The notes beneath the pieces are model-generated. The model was not told the DNA's origin and did not search any database. It saw only the letters and a list, made by a program, of their open reading frames with translations. The translations under genes and the position numbers were made by a program. Below are positions 44,865 through 55,500 of a stretch of 64,000 bases of DNA, one piece after another; the stretch's first letter is position 1, and every line of letters begins with the position of its first letter. Source of the DNA: Ischnura elegans (Eukaryota > Arthropoda > Insecta > Odonata > Coenagrionidae); the NCBI RefSeq assembly GCF_921293095.1, contig NC_060252.1, forward strand, positions 76,900,866 through 76,964,865. Direction: 5' to 3'.

Positions 44865-46119
44865 ACATATATTTTATCAATTTCTCCATATTTCCGGTGC
44901 AACCGCGTCGGTTTGTTGGTGATGACAACAGTTTCGCTGGCACTGCTGCCAGCGTCTTCAGGTCGAAGATGATGCCGGTCCACGATTTTCGGCCTCCTTA
45001 TATAGGGGGTCAGTCCCGCCAGTTGTGGCTGCCGCTCTCCTATTGGTCCGCCTAATGAGCCTCCTCCAATGGGCATCCAGATGGTAGCCGTCGTCTCTGT
45101 TAAAATTGTCCGTCCAGGCTATCTCAATGGATTCGCGGATGAGTCTGGGAAAATATCTGCCTTCTTTCACTATTATCTTGGCGTCGTCAAACTTAATATC
45201 ATGTCCCGGGGTCCAGGCGTGCTCCGATATGGCAGACAGCTGGAATTGCCTGTTTTTCGTTGCCCTTCGGTGCTCTTGCATCCGTATCTTGAGTGAACGG
45301 CAAGTCTCACCGATGTATGCTTTTCCACATGAGCAAGGGACCTTGTAAACACCTTCATGAAGGTCGTGCTGTAGTCTGTCTTTGGCTGTGGGCAGCAAGT
45401 CACCAATTTTTGTCGTACAGTTAAACCTGGTGGTGATGCCGTGCTTTTTCAGGGCCCTGGCAATCCTTTCGGTGGTCCCTGCGACGTAGGGAATGACGGC
45501 CCAAGCTCTTTCGTCTTCCGTTTTTTCACTTGAAAGTGGTTTTCTTTTAATGGTCCTTTTCAGGGCCGAATCCGGGTAGCCATTCTTTTTCAATGCTGCA
45601 ATTAGATGTTTCTCTTCTTCTGCCAGCGACTCAGCATCCGAAACGCGGTGGGCCCGGCGAAAAAGTGTATTTATCAAGGATGCCTTTTGCACAGGATGGT
45701 GGTGCGAGGCATAGTCTAGATACCGGTCCGTATGCGTGGCTTTCCGATATACAGAGTGCCCGAGCTGACCGTCACTCCTTTTCTTTACCAATACGTCCAA
45801 AAAAGGTAGCTGGCCGTCTTTCTCTAACTCCATGGTGAATTGTATATCCTTGTGTTGGGAATTCAGGTGCAGTAGGAATTCCTGTAGATTTTCCTTGCCG
45901 TGGGGCCAGATGATAAAGGTATCATCCACATATCGAATCCAAAGGGATGGTTTGTGCTTCGCAGAGGCCAGTGCCTTTCTCTCAAATTGCTCCATATACA
46001 GGTTCGCTATCACTGGTGACAAAGGCGAACCCATTGCTGCGCCTTTTTTTGCACCGGAAATATGGAGAAATTGGAACCTGAACACCGCGGAAATCTACGT
46101 AGTCACATATATTTTATCA
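44865..46119 (-). mobile_element. Penelope-like retroelement, 5'-truncated, with 15-bp TSD
   Basis: The element body (44880-46104) is flanked by the exact 15-bp direct repeat ACATATATTTTATCA at 44865-44879 and 46105-46119. It carries the RT C-terminal part and a GIY-YIG endonuclease on the minus strand. Its 3' end contains a CTGAAGA-hairpin-AAAC structure (44931-44961) and TTGCACCGGAAATATGGAG. The 22-bp sequence CACCGGAAATATGGAGAAATTG also occurs near the 5' end (46054-46075) in the opposite orientation, so short inverted repeats bracket the element. Such rearranged ends are a known habit of Penelope-like elements. The intact frame and clean TSD imply a fairly recent insertion. Confidence 0.92.
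44958..46085 (-). CDS. Penelope-like RT (partial) with GIY-YIG endonuclease
   Basis: A 375-codon open frame. The RT palm is seen as KKGAAMGSPLSPVIANLYM, RYVDDTFIIW (YVDD active site) and GQLPFLDVLV. Then come the thumb-linker region (SHHHPVQKASLINTLFRRA), a basic linker, and a C-terminal GIY-YIG nuclease: GVYKVPCSCGKAYIGETCR (GVY and YIG), RSLKIRMQEHRR (conserved Arg), SEHAWTPGH and RLIRESIEIAW (catalytic Glu). The N-terminal RT fingers are missing because of 5' truncation; the first nine residues derive from the rearranged junction, so the Met at 46085 is not the native start. No stop or frameshift interrupts the surviving part. It would act in target cleavage and reverse transcription of the element. 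Confidence 0.92.
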   Translation of the reverse strand: MFRFQFLHISGAKKGAAMGSPLSPVIANLYMEQFERKALASAKHKPSLWIRYVDDTFIIWPHGKENLQEFLLHLNSQHKDIQFTMELEKDGQLPFLDVLVKKRSDGQLGHSVYRKATHTDRYLDYASHHHPVQKASLINTLFRRAHRVSDAESLAEEEKHLIAALKKNGYPDSALKRTIKRKPLSSEKTEDERAWAVIPYVAGTTERIARALKKHGITTRFNCTTKIGDLLPTAKDRLQHDLHEGVYKVPCSCGKAYIGETCRSLKIRMQEHRRATKNRQFQLSAISEHAWTPGHDIKFDDAKIIVKEGRYFPRLIRESIEIAWTDNFNRDDGYHLDAHWRRLIRRTNRRAAATTGGTDPLYKEAENRGPASSST

Positions 46120-46317
46120 TTCTGAATATGGCTTTTACTACGCTGGAATTTGCTTCCTCGATCATTAAGCAAATGATGGAGTCACAGCCCTGCTAATTAC
46201 TGACCCTGAATATTTTGGATGGCGGACAGAACTTGGTTACATGTAAAAGATTAGTTCTTTATTGTATTTTTCATTTCGAAAAAATCTTAATTAGCCAATC
46301 CATCATTGTTTTTGTTC

Positions 46318-46790
46318 ATCACTGGTCAACAATCCTAGGATTGGTTTGACGCAGCTCTCCACTCAGTTCTCCTATCAGCTAATCTTTTCACTCCTACATA
46401 TTTCTTCTCTTTCACATCTCTCTTTACTTGTTCCATTTATTTTGCTCGAGGTCTTCCTTTTCCATTCTTGCCTTCCACCTGTCCTTCGACGATTGTCTTC
46501 ATCAGGCCATCATGTCTCAAGATGTGGCCTATAAGGTTGTTCCGTCTTCTTATTAAGGTTTTCATGAGGCTTCTCTTCTCTCCTACTCTTCTTAGGACTT
46601 CCTCGTTACTAACTCGGTCGATCCATTTGATTTTCATCATTCTTCTGTAGCACCACATTTCAAAGGCCTCTATCATTGCTTTCTCCGCTGCGGTCATTTT
46701 GTTTTTGTTAGCGTACGCTATAACATAGCTTGGAGCCGTTCTCTTCACTCTTGTGGTCTTATTTTTTTAATTGCTACTTTGTACAATTCC
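46318..46790 (-). mobile_element. RTE-like LINE 3' fragment
   Basis: The 3' end lies near CCTAGGATTGGTTTGACGCA (46334). The minus strand then encodes the C-terminal tail described in the next entry. The upstream boundary near 46790 is a 5' truncation. Confidence 0.75.
46437..46748 (-). pseudogene. RTE-like RT C-terminal tail
   Basis: A 103-codon frame with KAMIEAFEMWCYRRMMKIKW, DRVSNEEVLRRVGEKRSLM, RRRNNLIGHILRHDGLM and EGQVEGKNGKGRPRAK. This is the very recognisable tail of 'endonuclease-reverse transcriptase' proteins annotated in many animal genomes. The catalytic RT and endonuclease domains are absent, so the copy is dead. The start Met is accidental. Confidence 0.85.
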
Positions 46791-47910
46791 ACATTCATTT
46801 GGTTCATTATTCCTCCATTAACGTTACGTTTGTTGCTTAAAAGTATGGATTAGAGAACATGATGAAATATCCATTTGATAAAAACATGAACATTTTAATA
46901 AGCGACTAAAGTGGAATATTAGCCATTGCGGTTGAGCAGTATAGGTGTGGCGTCATGTTTTCATCTTGTGATCCAAATAGCTTTGGTATTTTTTTCTAGT
47001 TTCAGTGGTAGAAAACATTTTATGCTTTAGGAGAATCAGACGATATTGAAGTCATTTTTGCGACATGTTCGCAAAACTTCACGTGGCTTAAATCGACGCG
47101 TCAAAACATTCGGTATTCACTCTTAGTTGGCCGAAGTCTTGCTGCGATATTGTTCTCAGTTCGCACTCTTCGTTTGCTATCTATTTTACAGCTGTGACTA
47201 TGCTTTCAAGTGCTTAATTGTATTTCTTAATTAAATAATTCTACATTTATTTGATTGTTTCAAGAAATTTCATTGATTTGGGCCGCATATTTTATGATAT
47301 TTCCTAATTTAACACGGACTTAGTGATTTTTATCGTTTGTTCCCGGCATCGGAAAATATGCGCTTCCAAAATTAATTATCAATAGTTTTCAGTGGAAAAT
47401 TCTCTATTTTTTAACTACACAAAAAGATATGAACACAATACAAAATAATGGTATAGAGATGGGTATGGTACTGCAAGAAATTAAACGAAATTCCGGTATA
47501 CTTTCATGCGTGTTATTTATAACTTTGCCGTTTTCCTGACTCTGGCGGCAAGAGTCTCGGAGGAAACTAACTCCTCTTCCCTCCATAGCTTATTTAACCT
47601 CTTAAGCATAACTCGCTCATTCCCCGTCTTTGCCACTCCCCTGCTGCACATATAGGCGACCGCATTAGCATGGCAACGCGGAGGCGAGCCGGGAAACGGG
47701 AGGAAGCCATTATTCTGGCGCGGGCGTCGGCCGGCCAAGCGGAGATAGGGCGAAGGGGTGGAGGGAGACGTCTCGCCACGCCCCCACTCCAAGCTATCAG
47801 GACCTCCCCCCCTTCATTTGCACCCCACCCCCATAAAATTCTTGCCTCCATGTCAGAAGCCTTCTTACGAATATTCTCAGAGTAAACATAATCTGTGTCA
47901 ATTGTTTTTT
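46791..47910. other. Unannotated DNA
   Basis: No supportable gene. 47600-47860 is GC-richer with overlapping open frames on both strands, none with a recognised domain. Confidence 0.35.
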
Positions 47911-47911
47911 T

Positions 47912-48090
47912 TCTATGGGGTTAAGTCCTCGCTCGCCTAACCGTAGGTCGCGGGTTCGAATCCTGCCTGGGTAGGAGGTCCTTATCCAGGGCACGGATGC
48001 TTATGCAGTGCTTTGTTAATTCCTCTGTTTTAAATGGCGTCTATGTGCTTCTTACGGGGAAATTGGAAATAAATAAAATAAACAAAATTA
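47912..48090 (+). repeat. tRNA-derived SINE
   Basis: The head has GGGGTTAAGTCCTCGCTCGCC and a B box CGGGTTCGAATCCTGCCTGGG (47951-47971). A unique-looking body follows, and the end is an A-rich tail (AAATAAATAAAATAAAC, about 48067-48085). Head, body and A-rich tail are the plan of a SINE. It is not a functional tRNA because the 5' half does not complete an acceptor stem. Confidence 0.65.
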
Positions 48091-48850
48091 GGATGAAAAA
48101 AATCCTAATCGTGATGGTGGTAATCATGCGTTATATTCATAAGAGAATATTTAAGATCTTGGTAGAAGTAATTTCTGGTAGTGACCACTTATTCCTTCCC
48201 CTTCGACAATTCTGAAGCAAGATAAATAGAGTAATAGCTATATTAGAAGGTGGAGTTGGTTAAAATGTTATTTTATTTCCGCTTAAGAATTTACCCACTT
48301 CATTCAAATCAAGCCTCATGAATAATGAGAAGAATCACAATTTTTATAGCATACATTTGTATCTATTAAATCTTTTTACAGGGTAAAGAGTTTTTTTTCT
48401 GACTACTTATTGTACAAAAAGAATTATTTGTTGACTATACGTCTCCATTTTTTATAATCTAAAATAATTGTTTTTCTAACGTCTCGGGAATGTAGTTTTT
48501 ACACTTTTAAGGTTGAATGAAAATGCGATAAAATTTAATGGCATAAAGGATGTACCAAGTTATAATCATGTCTCACCACAATCCAGACTGTAAAAATAAT
48601 TAAATCGGTCCCTTTGGGGCCAATCGTTAAAGAGCAGGCAAACACCGACGATGAGTTTCTCACCGCCCTTCCCCTCCTACTTTTCCAAAATGGCGCAAAT
48701 GACCTCACCTGTCGCCTTTTCTGAATGCCATACGGTAAATAATTAAACAAAGAGCAATTCACTGGTAAATTTTTTCTCGCTTTCATTCAACCCTTGTAAA
48801 TGGAAAAATGAATTTCAAAGCGTTGGCTTCACTTGCGTTCTTAATAAACG
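48091..48850. other. AT-rich DNA, no gene
   Basis: Nothing supportable. Confidence 0.4.
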
Positions 48851-51350
48851 AGATGGAGGCTTGCTTACCACAAAAAGTCTATATATCTATGAACGCATTG
48901 CATTATGCGCAATAATATTCAATATATGAGTTTCTCAGTTTGTTTTCAGGCTTTCGATGGGACTGCTATACACAGTGAATGATGATGCTCAATGATCATG
49001 TGAATGAAATCATTCGCCTTGTACAACGGAAAAGTTCGCGAACCATCATGGGCATTACCATTCGGATAATCATTCACCGTGTATCCCGGCCTTTACAGTA
49101 TAACGGCCTTGAGGATTATATTTGCTATGAAGGACTCCTCATTAGTATTGGAGGAGAGAACCTTAGATATAAGCAAAGGAGGCATTACTTGTTGGAGATA
49201 AAGGAGCCATTGATAACAAGATGGTTGAGACTCCGACAGTAGATGTTTAGGGGTAAGAGCCGCGAGGCGGAGAGCTCTTGTCGCAGGATATTTTTTTTCG
49301 ATGTACACTTAACCCATAGTAATGTGAGCACATCAGATTCCAGATTTTGAACGATATTACCAATATTTTTGCTTCCCTGGGCCATTTCAGGTTTGAAACA
49401 CCAAACCGCGTAAAATATTTTCAATGAAAATAACGGGAATACGACCATTTAGGCATTGAGGGTGCATAGACCTTCCGCGGTGAGCTAAGTGAGCCAGCAA
49501 GTATCGATCATGCGCTGCCTCTCTGGGTTAGGCAAACCACTTTGTAAGGTGCGTTTCAAATTCTGTTCATACGACTACGTCAGAAGTAATTTATTTCAAG
49601 AAGTTAGAGGACGTGATTCTCTCTTCGCACTCAAACAATTAAATTTACAGCTGAAATTACTTATACAGTATTATACATGTCAAAGATGAGATTAAAACAC
49701 TTACGTTATATTAAAAATGCAGCTAAAAATTACCTTAGTATAACTTTGTAAAATGTTTTTCATGATAGATAAAGAAACGGAATGCTTGGGAATACAAAGA
49801 TTGCTTTTTACTGACAAATTTCCTAACTTTCAACTACCAATTGAACCATTCACGAACCATTCCATAGAATAAGATGCTTTGGGAAAAATATTTTCATTCA
49901 AGCCTTAAACATAGAAAGAAAAATCTTTAGCCTTTGCCTCAAATCTATTTTTTTATAATTAATGAACAAAATGGAGACCTATATTTTACCAGCAAACAAC
50001 AGGCAAAAATTTCAACAAAAATACAATAAGAAATATGCATTATTCGCAATAATATTGAAGTTAAAAGTTTTGATTTTGTACTCAGGCTTTGGTCATAGCA
50101 CAAGCGATAACAGAGAGATTTATACAGTTACGATGCATAAAAATAGTACTTTTGTTTTTAATAGCTTTTAATACAGTCCGCCCGCCACCTTGATATTACA
50201 AAGGCATTATTCTCGTACTAGAGTACTCAGTCAATACTTTTTGAGTAAAAAATGAGATAATATTTTAATGCCTCAAGTATCGTTGTTTTTGTGTGTTTTT
50301 GTCTCAGGAAGAAACTAGGCAGGTAACTAGGTTAGGGTGGCAAAAATGTTTTAAATTTAACCGACCTGCTTTCGCCCCTAGGTGGCGTGGCGTAGAAAAA
50401 AAAATTAAAAGAAGAAATTAAAAAGGGGAAATGGAATGAAGAAGAGCTGTTGGCAAGCCTTGAAAATGCAAAAGTCAGTTTCCGAAATGTTGGTATATCA
50501 TCTATTTTTAATTAATAAACCAAATGGAGATCCATATTTCGCAAAAAAGTCTATCTTTGTGCACAATGAACCAAGCGTAACAATATTGAATTTAAAAAAT
50601 ATTTTTTCCTCAGGTTTTGGTTACAGCACAGTGGGTAATATAGAAATGAGTCCTCAAATTTAATAGGATATTTCTAGTTAATGTAGTGAAGTATATAGAA
50701 ATAGTTACGTTAAATCTATGTATTATATAATAGTGATTAATGTTTTGAATTGATTTTAAGACAGTACCCTATGCTTGATATAGTATGAAAATAATTCCCA
50801 TACTACAATTCTCAGTCACTAGTTTTAGTACTAGAATATTTCAATGTCTCCTGTGTCGTATTCGCTTTTTTCCGTCTCAGAAAGATTCTAGGCAGATGAC
50901 GTGAAAACCTTTTTAATTTCACGAACCTGCTCTCGCTCCTAGGTGGTATAGCGTAGATTAAAGAAAGAAGAAATTAAAATGGCAAGTGGAATGAATAAGA
51001 GCAGTAGGAATGAATTGAAAATACCGATAAAATAAAGATGTATGCCCAAATTTAAATACAAGCGTTTACAGAAATATTGTATATGTATTATAATAGTAGT
51101 GACTAATATTTTAAGACGATGCCACCTCTATTTTCATATTACATGGGCATTATTATCGTGCTAGAATACATAGTCAATAGTTTTTGAGGGCATATTTTCA
51201 TGTCAGAAGTGTCGTTTTCGTTTTTTTCCGTCTCGGGAAGGCTCTAGGCAGGTGACGAAAAGGTTTTAAATTTCACCGACCTCCTATCGCCCCTAGGTGG
51301 CGTGGCGTGGATTAAAAAAAGAAGGAATTAAAAAGCAAAATGGAATGAAG
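48851..51350 (+). repeat. Diverged tandem repeat block (3-4 copies)
   Basis: Repeated landmarks in order: ATTATnCGCAATAATATT (48900, 50040, with a weaker AACAATATTGAA at 50579), TCAGGnTTTnGnT (48948, 50084, 50612), ACTCAGTCAnTA...TTTTGAG, CCGTCTCnGnAAG-TCTAGGCAGnTGAC, ACCGACCTGCTnTCGCCCCTAGGTGG(CGTGGCGTAG) at 50364, 50925 and 51280, and GAAnTTAAAA-GG-AAnTGGAATGAAnAAGAGC(A/T)GTnGG at 50415, 50975 and 51325. Spacing is irregular (about 561 and 354 bp) because of indels. The small frames at 49962-50171 and 50436-50663 lie inside and are not genes. A MITE interrupts the first copy at 48965. Confidence 0.75.
48957..49092. mobile_element. ~130-bp MITE with ATACACGGTGAATGAT termini
   Basis: GCTATACACAGTGAATGAT (48965) faces ATCATTCACCGTGTATCCCGGCC (49069-49091) as inverted termini. 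Read in reverse, the right end (GGCCGGGATACACGGTGAATGATTATCCG) matches 63791-63818 (GGCCGCTATACACGGTGAATGATCGTGCG), so two copies exist in this window. I could not identify a TSD or superfamily. Confidence 0.65.
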
Positions 51351-53700
51351 AAGAGCAGTTGGAGAGGTGGGTGTGTTGGTGGGAAGGAAAGGTTTTTGCA
51401 AATGGATATGCATGCGAGTGTTAAATTCCCTGCGGTGAGCGGGAACTCATTTCGTGGAGTGGGTTTCCTGCCTCGGAACAATCAAGGACGAAGACGCTTT
51501 ATAATAACTGCTGGGTAAACCAGCAGACTCGGATAGTGAAAAATCCGTCACAATAATGTGTTGCAAATGCTTTTCCCACATAATTTCTTTTCTCTTGTTA
51601 AAAAAAGAAACTAAAACGCTCTCTCCGGTCTGTGCATGTACTTCACGGCGTATTATGGCCAGTTACTTCTTGAAGATGGTCAGAGTGCAAAGTAGGTGAC
51701 TACTAGCGAAAGCTCATGGAAAGTAATTCTATATCCCCTTTAAAACCAAGATATCATATCACTGATTTTTGATTCGGCATATTACTAATGTGTTCATGAT
51801 CCACGAAAACTACGTAGAATACTGAGTGATAAAATTAATTTAATGAAATACTAATTAAAATAATGACTCATCTCTGAAAATGGTATACACCTTAGATTTT
51901 CTCTAATCACACCGTAATATGCCCAAGTGTTAGCCGTTTTTGTGCAAAAGGAACCAATGCAAAATAAATAGTATATTACGCTGCACGTGCTTTAAAATTT
52001 ATTTTTTATTACTTTTTCGAATTTTACTGGTTAGAACTCTGCTAATGATGACCTACCATTTCCACTCTTTTAAGGTATGTTACTAATTTTTCTTTCACCT
52101 ACGCATCATCATTATCAAATCATTAAATCATAATCGTTCAAGTAGTGTTAAAAGTGTTTCAAATGAATAAAATTCCAATTCATGACTATTCTTAAGAGCT
52201 CGTTATTTTTTAAATTTCCTGCGATTTATTTATCGTGTAAAAAATATATGAGTTTCTTATTTTTTAGAATGGATTATTATTACAATAGTATTAAACAGAT
52301 AAATTGAATAATACCTAAACACGATATTACCTATACATAGTATTAAACTAAAAGTTTTGAGTGGGATTTATGAAATGATTTTTTTACGAGAGAAAAGAAT
52401 TTTATGGCTGTAAAGGCTTTCGATTTGTATTTTATTCAATCCATGTCATGCTTGACTCCCTTTTTCGAAGCGTTTTGCACCGTCACAAGTCTGAAATCCC
52501 ACCTTGGCTATTGACGTCACTTTCTCCCCTGCGTTTTTCGAATTCAATGGGTAGCAATCTGTATTGTCAAAACTTTACCCTTTTCGGTGCGCTTTGAGCA
52601 TCGTAGGCCTTTAATCAACTTCAATGTCATACAATACTAATGCGTTGGTTCATTTTTTTCTGAGAAAACGTATATCTAAATGCCAAAGTTGCTTGTTTTC
52701 TCGAGAAATTCATGTGTAATCATTTGGGAAGACATAAAGTGCGTCTTTTTGAACAAAGAGAACGGTTATACATTTAAGCTATCTTTTTACGCAATTCCAA
52801 AACTTGATTTGTAATTACTTATGTTATTTTTAGCTGTTAAATTGAGTGCCCGCTGTCCATTCGAGAATAACTACTGGTAAAAGTTTACAAACGGATATGT
52901 ACCTTCATTTAATGCCGCAAATAAGAATGAGGATTTTAAAGAATCTTTTCAAAATGTTAATTGTTATGGAACAAAATCGTTGCTTCACGGTATTTTTTAA
53001 GAAACTTTTTTATGTTGAATATATAAAAAATTTAGACGAGTCTCACAAATTTAGTTTCGTAATTTTATTATCTTAAAATTTCGTAAAAGTTATTTTTATG
53101 AATTTTTCCTTCATTGCTCATATTTACCTATTAAGAGAGTGTATAAGATATCTTTATTATTGTCTCCGAGTCAACTGCCGGATTTAGTTTGATTATGAAA
53201 TCATTTTTTGTGGATCTAATTTGTCTGGTTTACTGAATGGAAATGTAGAATAAACTATTATTTTACACGGCTTTATTCTACTTTGCTGCCTTGACGCTAT
53301 AGTTGCAAGGTTTTCTCCTTAAATTTTTATGCCAGCAAATTCTATTGTCACCCTTATATTTGTTTATTACCTGACATTCGTGTTCGTAAAATATTATAAT
53401 CAGCAAATTGGAAACTTTTTACGAAAATAATCAGTTAATTGACCATTAAAGCAGCTTTAAAAATCTATAGCAGTAGCAAAGTTATTATAATTCACTCAGT
53501 CATCTTGTCAACCCAAAGGATTTTTGGCTAAAACCGTTGATCCACAGGCGAAAGAACAGAACGCGATCGGGGTAAAGGGCAGATCACTTCCTTTCCGTGG
53601 TCAAACTCGCTCATCGAGGATTTCGCTTATAGATTTTCATCATGCCCACCTGGTCTTGAGCCTGAGTTTCCTCGATCACGCCCAAATTCCGCTACAATTC
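51351..53700. other. AT-rich DNA, no gene
   Basis: Nothing supportable as gene or element in 2.3 kb. Confidence 0.4.
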
Positions 53701-53704
53701 ATCA

Positions 53705-54085
53705 GAGTAAAATCATCCCCTTCAAGCATTCACCCAATACTATAAGAAAATGTGAAACCTAGTTGCCCCTTTCCTATGAGTTGGTGACGTCATTAGGGCT
53801 TGTTAAGGGAGCACAATTCACTAAGGGAGGAAATCGCATAGAGTAGTGTGATCATAAATGAACCAGGTGAGAATAAATAAAGCTTGATTAAAGTAAAAAT
53901 CATCCTTTTCTAGCACCCACCCATTAGCATAAATTTAGAAAACTTGAAATTCAGTACACTCTTTCTTTGAGTTGTTGATGTTATTTGAGTTTCTAATCGT
54001 TATATTGTTAAGGAAGAATATTTTATTAAGGGAGGAAATCGCGCAGAAAGTGAATACAAGCGAACCAGCCGAGAAAAATACGAGG
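53705..54085 (+). repeat. Diverged tandem pair, ~190-bp unit
   Basis: Copy 1 (about 53708-53870) and copy 2 (about 53900-54065) share AAAATCATCC, AGCA-nCACCCA, TTTCnTATGAGTTG-TGAnGTnATT, and AAGGGAGGAAATCGCnnAGA. Related sequence at 3425-3450 and, inverted, at 55915-55940 suggests a dispersed element. Confidence 0.6.
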
Positions 54086-54575
54086 TGAAGAGAAGTTACT
54101 GGGACGTCACGTCATCAACTTATCTCCGAGAGGGTTGAGGCCGTCGATTATTACCGCGAATAGCTCGAGAGGTAGGCGACAGATCAGAATAAGAAATACA
54201 CGGTTCTCCTAAATTTCTAACTATCAGAATCATTACTGTATGGAAATTGGCGAACGATCCTATTCTGTGCATCGAACGCCAGGCCTTAGGTAAACGACGA
54301 GATCTGAGCAAACAGAGGCAAGGAGGACGCTGAACTCAAGAGATGCAAAAGCTTTGGGGCGTGATCGGGATAGCAGCGTGGAAATAGGACGCGGGTGCGA
54401 AGGATTGTTAAGAAGGCTACCGCTGGCCGTTTCTTGACTCTGAATATTCAACAGGGCACGCCGTTGAGAAGTGCATACAATGGCTAGTGTTTTGTTCCCT
54501 AGGATCGAATGGGAAGTGATATGGGACCTTGGCTGTTGGAAAGAGCAGTCATGCTAGAGATATGAAGGAGGTGAA
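54086..54575. other. Unannotated DNA
   Basis: Short overlapping frames on the minus strand (54120-54451) with no recognised motif. Confidence 0.35.
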
Positions 54576-54583
54576 TGTTCTTT

Positions 54584-54748
54584 CGGGCTTCCTACCGGGT
54601 TATTCGCTCTATTTCTGCCGTAGTTTCGATGAAATACTTTTTCGTCGTCCCTAGGGGTGTTTGATCCCGCCCTTATATACTTATACGTATATAAGTGTTT
54701 CATCGAAACGTCGGCAGAAACGCAGTGCTTAACCCGGTGTAAAGCCCG
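54584..54748. repeat. Long imperfect palindrome (56-bp arms)
   Basis: The left arm at 54584-54639 (starts CGGGCTTCCTACCGGGTTA, contains TTTCTGCCG and GTTTCGATGAAATACTT) pairs with the right arm at 54693-54748 (AAGTGTTTCATCGAAAC, GTCGGCAGAAA, TAACCCGGTGTAAAGCCCG) at roughly 80% identity. The loop of about 53 bp holds CCCTAGGGG and the near-palindrome TATACTTATACGTATATAAG. No coding. It may be a retroelement-derived inverted unit; the GAAAC/CATCGAAACG motif recalls Penelope-like termini. Confidence 0.75.
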
Positions 54749-54947
54749 AGAGCCTTTCACAGCCACAATTCGCTTGGAAAGAATCAAATCCTTCTTGATG
54801 TGAAGGGGTTTTTGTATATGGGTGCTCCACTCACATCAGACTAATAATATTTACGATATCGCGCTTGGTGGCTGCGCAGTAGTCAGAAGCCGAGACCAAC
54901 TTTGATATTTTAACTTCATTACTTCCATTATTATTATAAGAGCTGGG

Positions 54948-55235
54948 TATTGGGTTTGTGTGGTGGCTAGAGCATTGGTCTCCAACCTAGGTTTAAATCC
55001 TGTCAGTGGTGGATTATTTTCTTCAGATTTCTGTATGAGTTCTTCGGGAGGTTACTTCATGCGCAGCTGTTTTCCCGTCGGATGGGACGTTCAGCCGTGG
55101 TCATATTGGTGACTTTCATTAAAAGGAGGCTATTGCTGACGCCGGGTTTCTTCTCTCCCTTCCATTCCTACCCTTTCCTTCAGTCGCAAATGAACTAAGC
55201 TGTCTTTCGTCTCCTCCTAAGAGTACCTATTATGC
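54948..55235 (+). repeat. tRNA-derived SINE with conserved body
   Basis: The head has GTGTGGTGGCTAGAGCATTGG (A box) and ACCTAGGTTTAAATCCTGTCA (B box). The body contains CCCGTCGGATGGGACGTTCA and GCCGTGGTC, and GCTGACGCCGGGTTTC, a block that recurs widely in arthropod SINEs. The 3' boundary is approximate; RTE-like sequence begins close by. Confidence 0.65.
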
Positions 55236-55500
55236 CTATATTAAGAGTACCCTATTAGTCAAGGTCGGTTTACATGAAGAATTTTGCCACTTACACCATT
55301 ATGCCTCCACTTCTTATTTGTACTTGTCTTCACTTCTTCAATTCACAGTATGGGCTACTGCCTTTCATTGTATCTTTAACTCTTATTCTCTTACTTTGCC
55401 TTCCTCGCCTATCTCATGTAATTCCCTCTAACATTTTTTTAACATCCTCTCCCCGCTCAGTGCCCCCTCAATCCAGTCCCTTTAGCTGTAATGATTAACA
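55236..55500 (-). mobile_element. RTE-like LINE 3' relic
   Basis: The pyrimidine-rich + strand (CAGTATGGGCTACTGCC, CTCTTATTCTCTTACTTTGCCTTCC, CCCTCTAACATTTTTTTAACATCCTCTCCCC) follows the same order as 9340-9440 and 58110-58220, where minus-strand LINE tail coding can still be read. No readable frame remains in this copy. Confidence 0.45.

Noticed and set aside
47915-47985. Candidate tRNA gene (good B box)
   Set aside because: No closing acceptor stem, and an A-rich SINE-type tail follows; better explained as a tRNA-derived SINE.
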